A program made the position numbers and the translations under genes. A DNA stretch of 64,000 nucleotides from Pectobacterium actinidiae (GTDB lineage Bacteria > Pseudomonadota > Gammaproteobacteria > Enterobacterales > Enterobacteriaceae). The stretch is from positions 2,728,001-2,792,000 of the forward strand of contig NZ_JRMH01000001.1 in assembly GCF_000803315.1 (NCBI RefSeq), read 5' to 3'. Positions 18,535-26,782 of the stretch are shown here, piece by piece. A model generated the notes under the pieces. It made no database searches. It was not told the DNA's origin and saw only the letters and a list, made by a program, of their open reading frames with translations. Every line of letters starts with the position of its first letter. Within the stretch, counting starts at the first letter, position 1.

Positions 18535-18720
18535 GTGCCACATCACTCCCTCTGGGAACTCATCAAACTTACCTACATGATCGGTTTTGTCGTTTCCTTG
18601 ATCGTTACTTTCTTGTTAAGTAAAGACAAATCCTTACTCATTCGATTCTTTGCCTCATTAATCGTGGGGCTAACCTGGCCGTTGAGCTTTCCCGTTGTCC
18701 TGCTGTTTTCCATTTTTTGA
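18535..18720 (+). CDS. GhoT/OrtT-like small membrane toxin
   Basis: A 61-residue hydrophobic protein with two membrane segments (about 12-30 and 37-58). The C-terminal half IRFFASLIVGLTWPLSFPVVLLFSIF closely matches E. coli GhoT (LLSAFLVGITWPMSLPVALLFSLF) and OrtT from memory. Those toxins depolarise the inner membrane and lower ATP and growth under stress. Start is GTG, with AAGGA seven bases before it. No ghoS-like antitoxin gene is seen on either side, which fits an orphan OrtT-type toxin. The neighbouring RHH and Cys-rich genes are on the opposite strand. Confidence 0.82.
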   Translation: MPHHSLWELIKLTYMIGFVVSLIVTFLLSKDKSLLIRFFASLIVGLTWPLSFPVVLLFSIF

Positions 18721-18803
18721 AGCGGCGTTTCTCTTCCATACAACGCGTATGGTGACTCAATGCAGCAACGCCTATGCTCGCTTTTTAGAAGGAATACCCC
18801 ACG

Positions 18804-19310
18804 ATGAGTAACATTCTAATCAGCGCCTGTCTGTCCGGCTTCCCTGTACGCTATAACGGTACTGAAAAGAAATCTGTCGGCGAATACCTTGCGCAGTGGC
18901 GACAACAGGCCAGACTGATTACGTTTTGCCCAGAGCTTGCTGCGGGTTTCTCAACGCCCAGACCTTCAGCAGAAATTATTCCTGCCCCGGGTGGCAATTC
19001 GGTCATTAAGGCTGGTGCAAAAGTTGTCGAAGCAACCGGTGGCGATGTAACCGAGCGTTATATCCTGGGAGCCTGGCTAACACTACAAATGGCACAACAG
19101 CATAACTGCCGCTACGCTCTGCTTACAGAAGGAAGCCCATCCTGCGGCAGCCGCATCATATATAGCGGACGATTTGATGGTTCACAAACGGCAGGCAGCG
19201 GCGTCACCGCAGAATTGCTGCGCCACCACGGTATCGAAGTGTTTTCCGATCGCGAGATCGATCGGTTGATCGAACGCGTTGAATATTGCGATAGCCAGAC
19301 TGACGCATAG
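18804..19310 (+). CDS. DUF523 family protein
   Basis: A 168-residue protein that opens ILISACLSGFPVRYNGTEK, and carries LLTEGSPSCGSRIIYSG and FSTPRPSAEI, the diagnostic stretches of DUF523. Conserved Cys residues (CLSG, CPE, PSCG) suggest metal or Fe-S binding, but no role is established for the family. SD AGAAGGA precedes the ATG. It lies 83 bases after the toxin-like gene on the same strand and is convergent with the universal stress gene. Confidence 0.85.
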   Translation: MSNILISACLSGFPVRYNGTEKKSVGEYLAQWRQQARLITFCPELAAGFSTPRPSAEIIPAPGGNSVIKAGAKVVEATGGDVTERYILGAWLTLQMAQQHNCRYALLTEGSPSCGSRIIYSGRFDGSQTAGSGVTAELLRHHGIEVFSDREIDRLIERVEYCDSQTDA

Positions 19311-19358
19311 TGTCGCTGCTGCCCCATAACCAAACGCGGCAGCAGCGTTATGCAAAAA

Positions 19359-19787
19359 CTAACGGACAACTAACACTGACATTTTCGCATGGCGAACAAT
19401 AGCGGCAGCATTTGAGCCAAGCAGATAGGTTTTCACATTCGGTCGCCGTGAACCGATAACGATTAAATCTGCATTCATCTCTTCTGCTAGCGCTAACACT
19501 TCGTCTCTGGCCGATCCGAAGCTGACACTGCATGTCAAACGCGATGCAGGAAGATCGATTGTTTTCATCAGTGATTTCAGTTTGTCATTGGCTTTCACCA
19601 CCGCCTCATTCTCAAACTCTTTTATGCCAAAAGAATAAGCAGATAAAAATGCTGACGCATCCGGGAGGGAATGAAAGAGGTGGATTGCAGCTCCCGACAT
19701 TTTAGCTAACCTGACTGCATGCGTCAGCGCGTGTGTGGTGAGTTCATCTTCTTCTATATCTACTGGCACCAGGATGCTCGTGTACAT
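19359..19787 (-). CDS. Universal stress protein, UspA superfamily (UspF/UspG-like)
   Basis: A 142-residue protein starting MYTSILVPVDIEEDEL, with the nucleotide-binding signature of ATP-binding Usps near the end: ADLIVIGSRRPNVKTYLLGSNAAAIVRHA then SVLVVR (the G-2x-G-9x-G-S/N pattern). It fits the short UspF/UspG branch. The frame extends two codons upstream to a GTG, but GAGAGG is properly spaced for the ATG used. Likely induced in stress or stationary phase, by family analogy. Single gene, 51 bases from the DUF523 gene on the other strand. Confidence 0.9.
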   Translation of the reverse strand: MYTSILVPVDIEEDELTTHALTHAVRLAKMSGAAIHLFHSLPDASAFLSAYSFGIKEFENEAVVKANDKLKSLMKTIDLPASRLTCSVSFGSARDEVLALAEEMNADLIVIGSRRPNVKTYLLGSNAAAIVRHAKMSVLVVR

Positions 19788-19952
19788 AATCACCTCTCCC
19801 TATCGTGGATAACTGATTATCTGTCAGCCTGTAAGAAGCGTAGTCTGCTCCTCGTCAGCAGAATATGATCCTGTTCACTTTTACGCATGTTGCCTGCAAT
19901 TTTTATCCTAATCTGCGCATAAAGCGAGTCGTTAGCTCACCGCAATGTTGAT

Positions 19953-20408
19953 TCAAAGCGACCGTGAATAGATACGTGACGACTCACCCCAAGGGTGATG
20001 CCCCATTCCCGTAAAGTGAAACGCATACCGTTCATAAAAACCGCACAGATCCGTACATAAATGCAGCTTAGAAAAACCCATACGACGGGTTTCCTCTGCA
20101 AGACGTTCGATAATCCGCCCCGCATAACCGTTGCCACGATGACGCTCTTCAACGTAAAGCGCACACAGCCAGGGATAAAGATCCATACGGCTGATGAAAT
20201 CATTAGTGATTAACCCTGCGCCACCAATAATATGTCCATCTTTTTCCAGCAAATACCAATCAGGCAATGGGTTTTCGGCATCAATGCAGTGGTTAATACA
20301 GTCTTCATAAAGCATCAACGTGTCATCTGACGCCCAATGGCGTTGAAAATAATGAACGGCCCGTTCTTTGTACTCGGGCTGATTTCTGACAGAAATAATA
20401 GTCAACAT
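19953..20408 (-). CDS. GNAT family N-acetyltransferase
   Basis: A 151-residue acetyltransferase fold: LLEKDGHIIGGAGLITND (beta4), PWLCALYVEERHRGNGYAGRIIERLAEE (beta4-alpha3, with the acetyl-CoA pyrophosphate loop RHRGNGYAG), and KLHLCTDLCGFYERYAFHF. The substrate is unknown. The gene starts five bases after the stop of the isochorismatase-like gene; a longer frame would overlap it by 26 bases. Coupled translation with that gene is likely. Confidence 0.85.
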   Translation of the reverse strand: MLTIISVRNQPEYKERAVHYFQRHWASDDTLMLYEDCINHCIDAENPLPDWYLLEKDGHIIGGAGLITNDFISRMDLYPWLCALYVEERHRGNGYAGRIIERLAEETRRMGFSKLHLCTDLCGFYERYAFHFTGMGHHPWGESSRIYSRSL

Positions 20409-20412
20409 AGGG

Positions 20413-20937
20413 CTAGCGGCCTGCCTTCCATGAAGCAATGATGTGTTCTGTTGTTTCTACCGTAATCGTGTTACCCGGAATAATAAAATGCCGCCACACG
20501 TCGTTGTAATGCGTAGTTAACTGTTCGGCTTTCAGTTCGTCGCGATTGGACGTCGTGTGAGCATCAGCTGCAATCGTCAACGCATAGCCGCGGCTAGCTG
20601 CATTTTTAATGGTTGCATCAACGCAATAATCCGTCGCACATCCACAAATCGTAAGGTGGTTTACACCCAACTCAGCCAGCACATCGGATAGCGACGTGCG
20701 GTAAAATGCATCACACGCCGTTTTAGTGATAAACAGGCTCCCCTCTGGCTGGTGCAGTTCAGATAATAGTTGCCATCCCTCGCTACCAGACAGCATGCCG
20801 TCATCTTCATGCTGAATAAAAATCGTCCGATCTGCTGCATTCGAAAGCTGGTTTATCAATGCGACCGTCTGCGCTTGTCGCGCTCTTGGCGTTGCAAACA
20901 CCGCCTTTTGCATATCAATCACGATCAAAACCTGCAT
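20413..20937 (-). CDS. Isochorismatase-family cysteine hydrolase
   Basis: A 174-residue alpha/beta hydrolase of the isochorismatase-like superfamily. The triad is visible: Asp8 in VLIVIDMQ, a Lys in ITKTACDAFY (about residue 72), and Cys in ICGCATDYCVDAT (about residue 107), with the usual cis-peptide before it. The family includes nicotinamidases, N-carbamoylsarcosine amidases and others; lack of a metal-binding DxH set argues against a nicotinamidase. It precedes the GNAT gene in a two-gene unit. Confidence 0.86.
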   Translation of the reverse strand: MQVLIVIDMQKAVFATPRARQAQTVALINQLSNAADRTIFIQHEDDGMLSGSEGWQLLSELHQPEGSLFITKTACDAFYRTSLSDVLAELGVNHLTICGCATDYCVDATIKNAASRGYALTIAADAHTTSNRDELKAEQLTTHYNDVWRHFIIPGNTITVETTEHIIASWKAGR

Positions 20938-21023
20938 CTTTTTTCCTTATTTCGACGTTTAACATCGGCATGCATTATCATCATCGAAGCAACGGCACAA
21001 CCATCCCAACCCGTTAGTTCTGG

Positions 21024-21446
21024 CTAGATCATGTCCACTATACCATGAGGATAAAACTTGATTTCCCCTGAACGCAGTAAATCAATATCAAACCAGCGGG
21101 TGATGATCGGAACACCGTTTGTCTCTATACCATGAATGATATCTTGTTGATAAAGCGACTCATCCTGAAAACGAGCCTCATAAACAAAGACAATCTCATG
21201 ACCTGGCTTGCCATTGTAGGAGAAAATATTCTCTGAAACGCCCAATAGCGAAAAATCCTTGGTCGCAGCACTGATTTCCTCCTGAACCTCCCTCTCCGCC
21301 GCCGCCTGCGACAGCTCGCCAAAATCGATGCCGCCTCCGAGCGGCAACACATAATGCTCATCTTTTATCGGGTCATGCCCTTCTGCTAACAGAATCTTGC
21401 CATTATGGCGGAAAAGACAAACGGCTTTTGCTCTGATCTTTTGCAT
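21024..21446 (-). CDS. NUDIX hydrolase
   Basis: A 140-residue NUDIX protein. The Nudix box GGGIDFGELSQAAAEREVQEEI (written here as GGGIDFGELS then AAAEREVQEEI, about residues 37-58) has the GX5EX7REUXEEXGU layout with the REVQEE metal ligands intact. The family cleaves nucleoside diphosphates linked to another moiety; the exact substrate is open. Upstream is an unusual array of four 18-bp repeats (21476-21547) that lies over its likely promoter or leader. Confidence 0.88.
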   Translation of the reverse strand: MQKIRAKAVCLFRHNGKILLAEGHDPIKDEHYVLPLGGGIDFGELSQAAAEREVQEEISAATKDFSLLGVSENIFSYNGKPGHEIVFVYEARFQDESLYQQDIIHGIETNGVPIITRWFDIDLLRSGEIKFYPHGIVDMI

Positions 21447-21475
21447 GCCAACGCTCCAGGTAAACTACAGCACTC

Positions 21476-21547
21476 TTTTGATAAAAATACATTTTTTGGT
21501 AAACGGACATTTTTTGACAAAAAGGCACTTATTGATAAACAGCATGT
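21476..21547. repeat. Four tandem degenerate 18-bp repeats
   Basis: Four head-to-tail units of exactly 18 bases at 21476, 21494, 21512 and 21530: TTTTGATAAAAATACATT, TTTTGGTAAACGGACATT, TTTTGACAAAAAGGCACT, TATTGATAAACAGCATGT. Shared core TTTTGATAAA-N3-RCAT. They begin 30 bases upstream of the NUDIX gene start. Regular spacing close to 1.7 helical turns is compatible with iterated protein binding sites or with slipped-strand expansion. Confidence 0.8.
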
Positions 21548-21948
21548 ATCGCAAAAAAATGTCATCTTCTTGTACAGATCAAAATCTTATAGGTCGTAAT
21601 CAAAATGCATTAATAGTCTTTATGTTCAGCTAATGTTTTCCCCTTCCTCCTTTCACCCCGTTATGTTTAACTTATTGAAGTCATGCATCTCACATAATTA
21701 TTTCAGACATAATATTGGTGGAAAACGATAAATTCATATTTATCCGCCTGACCATTGATCGTCATCACCCTTTCACATTTGGAAGCATCGCTGAGTAACG
21801 CTGTATTTATTTATCTTATCGACTGGTTTTATGCGTATGATCGACTAAAGTTAAGTAGCCATTTCTTTATGTCTGGCGGATAGCGCGTTCGTGCTGTCTG
21901 GCAGTGTGCGTACAAACAATGTCCAAAGCACGAAAGGGAGGAGAAACA
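21548..21948. other. Intergenic region before the YmgB-like gene
   Basis: About 400 bases, AT-rich, with no supported gene. It should hold promoters for both the NUDIX gene (left) and the YmgB-like gene (right). No operator was recognised apart from the repeats to its left. Confidence 0.4.
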
Positions 21949-22203
21949 ATGCATCCAGAGGTGTCGCAAAACGAGCTCCCAACATCTGGTGGCCTCGGCC
22001 TTGATTCTCAGGTCAGTGATACGGAAATGCTCGGTAACATTGTGGAAGAAATCATTCAATCTGGTCATTCCGTTAGCAACAAGGCTATCATCGCTAAATT
22101 AGTCCACAAGATTGAAACAGAGGCCAATACTGCCTTTCAGGAAAAATATCGTTCTTTGCTAGAACTGGTGGTTTATAAAACGCAAGATGACTTCCTGATT
22201 TAA
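21949..22203 (+). CDS. YmgB/AriR-type small regulator
   Basis: An 84-residue helical protein with EMLGNIVEEIIQSGHSVSNKAIIAKLVHKIETE followed by YRSLLELVVYKTQDDF; this lines up with E. coli AriR (YmgB) segments such as [27 protein letters not shown] and LEIVLRYTADD (from memory). AriR is a dimeric Hha-like-fold regulator of acid resistance and biofilm; relatives connect to the Rcs pathway through YcgZ-YmgA-AriR. GGAGG lies seven bases before the ATG; an in-frame upstream start is ignored. Single gene. Confidence 0.8.
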   Translation: MHPEVSQNELPTSGGLGLDSQVSDTEMLGNIVEEIIQSGHSVSNKAIIAKLVHKIETEANTAFQEKYRSLLELVVYKTQDDFLI

Positions 22204-22558
22204 TACGCAGTCAATACATCAGTCTATCGTTTTTCAGTAACATATTGGTTTTTCAGTCAGGAAATTTTATTTAATGTACGCAAGTCCGAACAGAAATAGA
22301 TAAGCAATAAATAACATCGGCATTTATATTGTCATTATCCCTGAGCAATAACTATCGATTTATTAATGATGAGCAACGCGATGCTTATTTGTTTTTTACT
22401 CATCGCTAGCATCCATTTCTGAATGAATAGGTGATGGGAAAATCCGCTGCGTGCCTTCGCTCCAGGTTCCAACATGCTCAGCGCGGACGTTGTTACGACA
22501 ACGGCCACATCAGCGCCACAAGGTAGAAACGATTTTGGGATTTGATAGCAGAAACGAA
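22204..22558. other. Intergenic region with no gene seen
   Basis: About 350 bases between the YmgB-like gene and the tRNA-Ser terminator. No coding frame, tRNA or recognisable operator was found. Confidence 0.4.
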
Positions 22559-22584
22559 AACGGGCTAGCCTAAGCTAACCCGTT
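22559..22584 (-). terminator. Terminator of tRNA-Ser(UGA)
   Basis: AACGGGCTAGC / GCTAACCCGTT, 11 bp with one mismatch and a 4-base loop, 9 bases beyond the tRNA 3' end. On the minus strand it is followed by TTTTCG. Confidence 0.8.
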
Positions 22585-22592
22585 GAATTTTT

Positions 22593-22680
22593 TGGCGGAG
22601 GAGTAGAGATTCGAACTCTAGAACACTTTCGCGTCGCCGGTTTTCAAGACCGGTGCCTTCAACCACTCGGCCACTCCTCC
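22593..22680 (-). tRNA. serT: tRNA-Ser, anticodon UGA
   Basis: An 88-base tRNA with encoded CCA. The acceptor stem GGAGGAG pairs with CTCCTCC before discriminator G. The anticodon loop CTTGAAA reads UGA (decodes UCA and related codons). The D loop carries GAGTGGTTGAAGG, the T loop GTTCGAATC, and a long variable arm (about 17 bases, CGACGCGAAAGTGTTCTAG) is typical of class II serine tRNA. It neighbours yccA as serT does in E. coli. Confidence 0.97.
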
Positions 22681-22692
22681 GCAATGACGCGA

Positions 22693-22721
22693 ACTATAAA
22701 CAGTGTGTGAGATCTTGTAAA
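22693..22721 (-). promoter_or_regulatory. Sigma-70 promoter of serT
   Basis: Read on the minus strand: TTTACA (22716-22721), 17-base spacer, TATAGT (22693-22698), then a GC-rich discriminator TCGCGTC just before the tRNA. The GC-rich discriminator is typical of stringently controlled stable-RNA promoters. Confidence 0.75.
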
Positions 22722-22968
22722 GCATCACAGCGCTCGATTGCCTGAAAAATAATCTAACACAACGCAATTGCACGTAAAAACGCCACGCGACAGATAAAAT
22801 AGTGCAATTTATCTCCGGTTTCACACGACTTGCAGGACAAAAACACGCGCGCTGCCCCACAGGATGAAAAATTTCAGCGTAAAGAAGGGTAAACCACCTT
22901 TAATAACGTCCTGCAACTATTTACTCTTTGACATTGGATAATAGCACCCTGAAGAGAGAGTCGCTGAT

Positions 22969-23628
22969 ATGGATCGTATTGTTGTTTCTTCTACCCGTGA
23001 AAGCTCGCTGCTCAGCACTCATAAAGTGCTGCGCAATACCTATTTCCTATTGTCGCTGACACTGGGCTTTTCTGCCGTTACCGCAACGGCAAGTACTGTA
23101 CTTAACCTGCCCGCTCCTGGCTTAATTCTAATGCTGGTTGGTTTTTATGGTCTGATGTTCCTGACGCACAAACTGGCGAACAGCCCTGCCGGTATTCTGG
23201 CAGCGTTCGCACTGACCGGATTTATGGGTTACACGCTGGGCCCGATTTTAAGCTCGTTGATTTCTTCCGGCGCAGGCGACATTGTCATGTTAGCGTTGGG
23301 CGGTACAGCGGCGGTGTTCTTCTGCTGTTCAGCCTATGTCTTAACGACACGTAAGGATATGTCCTTCCTGTCAGGCATGATGATGGCAGGGTTCGTTGTT
23401 CTGGTTGTTGCCGTCATCGCCAATCTGTTCCTACAGATTCCGGCCTTGCATCTGGCGATCAGCGCCCTGTTTATTTTGTTCTCTGCGGGTGCCATTCTGT
23501 GGGAAACCAGTAACATCATTCATGGTGGTGAAACCAACTACATCCGGGCGACGGTTAGCCTGTATGTCGCGATATATAATATCTTCGTTAGCCTGTTGAG
23601 CATTCTGGGCATCATGCGTAACGACTAA
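22969..23628 (+). CDS. yccA: Bax inhibitor-1 family membrane protein YccA
   Basis: A 219-residue protein with seven hydrophobic segments and no signal sequence. It opens [32 protein letters not shown] (given here in part: [17 protein letters not shown]), then [24 protein letters not shown], and ends [10 protein letters not shown]. coli YccA is 219 residues. It is a substrate and modulator of the FtsH-HflKC protease in the inner membrane. GAGAGAG SD precedes the ATG. Gene order serT-yccA-tusE is as in E. coli. Confidence 0.96.
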   Translation: MDRIVVSSTRESSLLSTHKVLRNTYFLLSLTLGFSAVTATASTVLNLPAPGLILMLVGFYGLMFLTHKLANSPAGILAAFALTGFMGYTLGPILSSLISSGAGDIVMLALGGTAAVFFCCSAYVLTTRKDMSFLSGMMMAGFVVLVVAVIANLFLQIPALHLAISALFILFSAGAILWETSNIIHGGETNYIRATVSLYVAIYNIFVSLLSILGIMRND

Positions 23629-23651
23629 ATCTCGTCTATCGTCGCACCGAG

Positions 23652-23675
23652 AAAGCCCCATTTGGGGCTTTTTTT
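23652..23675 (+). terminator. Intrinsic terminator after yccA
   Basis: AAAGCCCCA / TGGGGCTTT, a 9-bp stem with a TT loop, then a T run. Confidence 0.9.
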
Positions 23676-23737
23676 ATTCCGGCGCAAACAGAAAAATTTG
23701 TTAAACTGCGGGCTGATACATCGCAGTCGGAGAGAAG

Positions 23738-24067
23738 ATGTTGGAGTTTGAAGGGCGAACAATCGCAACTGACGCGCAAGGTTACCTTATGGATAGCACC
23801 GCGTGGAGTGAAGCCTTGGCTCACATGTTAGCGGAACAGGAAGGCATCGTATTGACTGAGCCGCATTGGGAAGTCGTGCGGTTTGTGCGAAATTTTTATC
23901 AGGAGTTCAATACATCGCCCGCGATACGCATGTTGGTTAAGGCGATGGCGCAAAAGTATGGTGAGGAGAAAGGAAATAGCCGCTACCTGTATAAACTCTT
24001 TCCTAAAGGGCCAGCCAAGCAGGCAACGAAAATCGCCGGCTTACCCAAACCGGTGAAATGCATCTAG
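23738..24067 (+). CDS. tusE: Sulfurtransferase TusE (tRNA 2-thiouridine relay)
   Basis: TusE accepts sulfur from TusBCD and hands it to MnmA for s2U34 of tRNA. The 109-residue protein is DsrC-like: [51 protein letters not shown] (both fragments), [22 protein letters not shown], and the catalytic Cys as the second-to-last residue (VKCI, Cys108). SD GGAGAG. It sits between yccA and convergent acyP, as in E. coli. Confidence 0.96.
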   Translation: MLEFEGRTIATDAQGYLMDSTAWSEALAHMLAEQEGIVLTEPHWEVVRFVRNFYQEFNTSPAIRMLVKAMAQKYGEEKGNSRYLYKLFPKGPAKQATKIAGLPKPVKCI

Positions 24068-24078
24068 CGCCCTCAGAT

Positions 24079-24357
24079 TCAATAGCGGATCGTAAAACCT
24101 TCATAGTCCGTCTTGCCATGTGGCTCAATAAGCACCTTATCAACTCTGGCGCTTCGTGGGCCTCCTTGCTTCAGCCACTCGATCAACGCATCTACCGCAT
24201 GAGCTTCACCGCTTGCGAGCACCTCCACGCTGCCATCATCACAATTGCGCGCATAGCCATTGAGGCCAAGCTGCCTAGCCTGATGCTGCGTGCTGTAACG
24301 AAATCCAACGCCCTGAACCACACCATAGACATAGGCGACAGTCGCTATCGTTGTCAT
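24079..24357 (-). CDS. acyP: Acylphosphatase
   Basis: A 92-residue acylphosphatase (YccX; 92 in E. coli). The phosphate-binding loop [16 protein letters not shown] includes the catalytic Arg (about residue 21), and [17 protein letters not shown] includes the Asn (about 38-40) needed for activity. It hydrolyses acyl phosphates. An upstream ATG 12 codons earlier is ignored because GGAGGA lies directly before this one and the length then matches. It overlaps no other gene; tusE is convergent. Confidence 0.95.
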   Translation of the reverse strand: MTTIATVAYVYGVVQGVGFRYSTQHQARQLGLNGYARNCDDGSVEVLASGEAHAVDALIEWLKQGGPRSARVDKVLIEPHGKTDYEGFTIRY

Positions 24358-24443
24358 CTTCTCCTCCTCTCCAGCCCAGCGACCCAACAACATTTCATTA
24401 GCAGAGCTGTATCTTCTAAAAATTTACACCATACTGTTAATAA

Positions 24444-24887
<444 letters not shown>

Positions 24888-24968
24888 TTTTCACTAAAAA
24901 CAGATACTGGCGACCAACGCAAAATATTGGCGATGTTGTGGTATTCAGCATCGCCGACTATCTGCAAC

Positions 24969-25382
24969 TTATTTCTCCAACCCCAGCCGCGGGATTTCAA
25001 TTTTCGGGCAGCGATCCATCACGACGATCAGTCCGGCATCGTGAGCCAGAATTGCCGCTTGCTCATTAATCACACCAATCTGTAACCACAGAACGGTAGC
25101 GCCGATGGCGATGGCCTCTTTGGCTATTTCATAAGCGGCTTCCGGCTGGCGAAAGACATCGACCATATCAACCGGTTTAGGAATGTCCGCTAAGCTGGCA
25201 TATCCTTGTTGCCCTAAAAGTGTCTGGTCGGCCAGTTTGGGACTAACTGGGATAACCTCGTAGCCCTGTTTTAGCAAATACGCCATCACACCATAACTCG
25301 GGCGGGACGGATTATCGCTGGCTCCCACTAACGCAATGGTTTTTACCGTTTTCAGTACAGACTCAATATCTCTGTCATTCAT
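24969..25382 (-). CDS. yccU: CoA-binding domain protein YccU
   Basis: A 137-residue Rossmann-fold CoA-binding protein: IALVGASDNPSRPSYGVMAYLLKQGYEVIPVSP (in two parts IALVGASDNPSRPSYGVM and LLKQGYEVIPVSP) and the C-terminal DRCPKIEIPRL. E. coli YccU is 137 residues; function is unknown beyond CoA binding in the family. A TTG three codons upstream lies inside the SD spacing, so the ATG is preferred. Convergent with hspQ. Confidence 0.93.
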   Translation of the reverse strand: MNDRDIESVLKTVKTIALVGASDNPSRPSYGVMAYLLKQGYEVIPVSPKLADQTLLGQQGYASLADIPKPVDMVDVFRQPEAAYEIAKEAIAIGATVLWLQIGVINEQAAILAHDAGLIVVMDRCPKIEIPRLGLEK

Positions 25383-25576
25383 GCTATTCAACCTCTCTTG
25401 CGTGATTTATTACAGTGTATCGCACATCCTACGACGAGCAGGAAATAGCGTAAAACCACGTTCATCTGTGCCTTATGGCGCGAAAAATGCCATAACAGTC
25501 TGTTTCAAATTGAAACCTTTGACACACTCAGACAATTCCTCAACAATACTCGGATTACGTGCCATCTGGGAAAATT

Positions 25577-26101
25577 ATGAAATTCGGCTTCATCACTGTC
25601 TGCCTTGTTATTGCAGGTTTAAGTACCTCAGCAATTGCGGCAACAACGTTGAAATTAGATCAGAAGATCAATCTCCTTATGGTTGACGGGCAGAGGATGT
25701 CAGGCTCGTTGCTGAAAGGTGCCGATAGCCTCGAACTGAGCAGTGGACAACACCAAATTCTCTTCAAAGTGGTTGAGACTGTCGACCACCAAACAGGTGC
25801 CCCAGTAACCTATTTTCCCTCAACATTTATTGCGACCTTTAATACAGAAAAAATGACGTCGGTGTCATTTAAGCTGCCGCCGCTGCGAACCGTTCAGGAT
25901 CGCAAAAATTTTACCGCCCAGCCTGAATATCAATTGCTTGATGAAAAAAATCAGGCGATCCCCGTTCGTAGCGATGCGATTGTGATCGCAGACAGTGAGC
26001 TACTCGATATAGAGCGAAAAATGTCAGAATACAACGCAGCAGCGAAAGGCGCTTCGGTTGCTGGCTTTGCTACCGTACTGAATGAATCCGTAAGCTGGTG
26101 A
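25577..26101 (+). CDS. csgI: DUF2057 family protein, CsgI (YccT) type
   Basis: A 174-residue precursor with a signal peptide (MKFGFITVCLVIAGLSTSAIAA), so periplasmic. It has the DUF2057 pattern: LKLDQKINLLMVDGQ, LELSSGQHQILFKVVE, TYFPSTFIATFNTE. In E. coli YccT, renamed CsgI, restrains curli assembly. It is shorter than the E. coli protein (about 220 residues), missing part of the C terminus, but the reading frame is clean. Position between yccU and mgsA matches E. coli. Confidence 0.88.
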   Translation: MKFGFITVCLVIAGLSTSAIAATTLKLDQKINLLMVDGQRMSGSLLKGADSLELSSGQHQILFKVVETVDHQTGAPVTYFPSTFIATFNTEKMTSVSFKLPPLRTVQDRKNFTAQPEYQLLDEKNQAIPVRSDAIVIADSELLDIERKMSEYNAAAKGASVAGFATVLNESVSW

Positions 26102-26238
26102 TTTTATATGCAGTCACAGTAGATTTTTGATACCCGTTCGCCTTTTCCTACTTTTATCGCTTTGCACTGAAACGGCGTTTCCGTAATCTGTCTGTACCCT
26201 AGCGTCAGCTTTACTACACCAGATTGAAGGACGTAACC

Positions 26239-26697
26239 ATGGAGTTCACCACCCGTACCATCCCCGCGCAAAAACATATTGCGCTGGTAGCACACGACCA
26301 CTGTAAACAATCTTTGCTGGATTGGGTTGGTACGAACAAACAACAGCTCACAGAGCACACGCTTTACGCTACCGGAACCACTGGTAACCTAATTCAGTTG
26401 AATACGGGTCTTCCCGTAAAAAGCATGCTAAGTGGACCGATGGGGGGTGACCAGCAGGTTGGCGCACTCATTTCCGAAGGGAAAATCGATTTAATGATCT
26501 TCTTTTGGGATCCGCTTAACGCCGTGCCACACGATCCCGATGTCAAGGCGCTGCTGAGGCTGGCTACGGTTTGGAACATCCCTGTTGCCACCAACCGGGC
26601 AACGGCTGATTTCCTGATTCACTCAGCGCTATTTAAAGAACCGGTTCAAATCGCCATTCCTGATTATCAGCGCTACCTACAAGACCGTCTGAAATAA
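26239..26697 (+). CDS. mgsA: Methylglyoxal synthase
   Basis: MgsA converts dihydroxyacetone phosphate to methylglyoxal and phosphate, bypassing lower glycolysis under phosphate limitation. The 152-residue protein matches E. coli in length. Active-site residues are present: His19 in LVAHDHCKQ, Asp71 in [11 protein letters not shown], Asp91 and His98 in [20 protein letters not shown] lies seven bases before ATG. Cytosolic homohexamer in the family. Confidence 0.97.
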   Translation: MEFTTRTIPAQKHIALVAHDHCKQSLLDWVGTNKQQLTEHTLYATGTTGNLIQLNTGLPVKSMLSGPMGGDQQVGALISEGKIDLMIFFWDPLNAVPHDPDVKALLRLATVWNIPVATNRATADFLIHSALFKEPVQIAIPDYQRYLQDRLK

Positions 26698-26715
26698 TAT
26701 CAGTCCATCACCCTG

Positions 26716-26763
26716 GACCAGCGGCGTGCTACATGAATACACCATCGACGCTGGTCTCTTTTG
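26716..26763 (+). terminator. Likely terminator after mgsA
   Basis: GACCAGCGGCG / CGACGCTGGTC, an 11-bp stem with one mismatch and a 19-base loop, followed by TCTTTTGTTC. It lies between convergent mgsA and helD. Confidence 0.55.
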
Positions 26764-26782
26764 TTCTATTTCTCTTTTTTCG

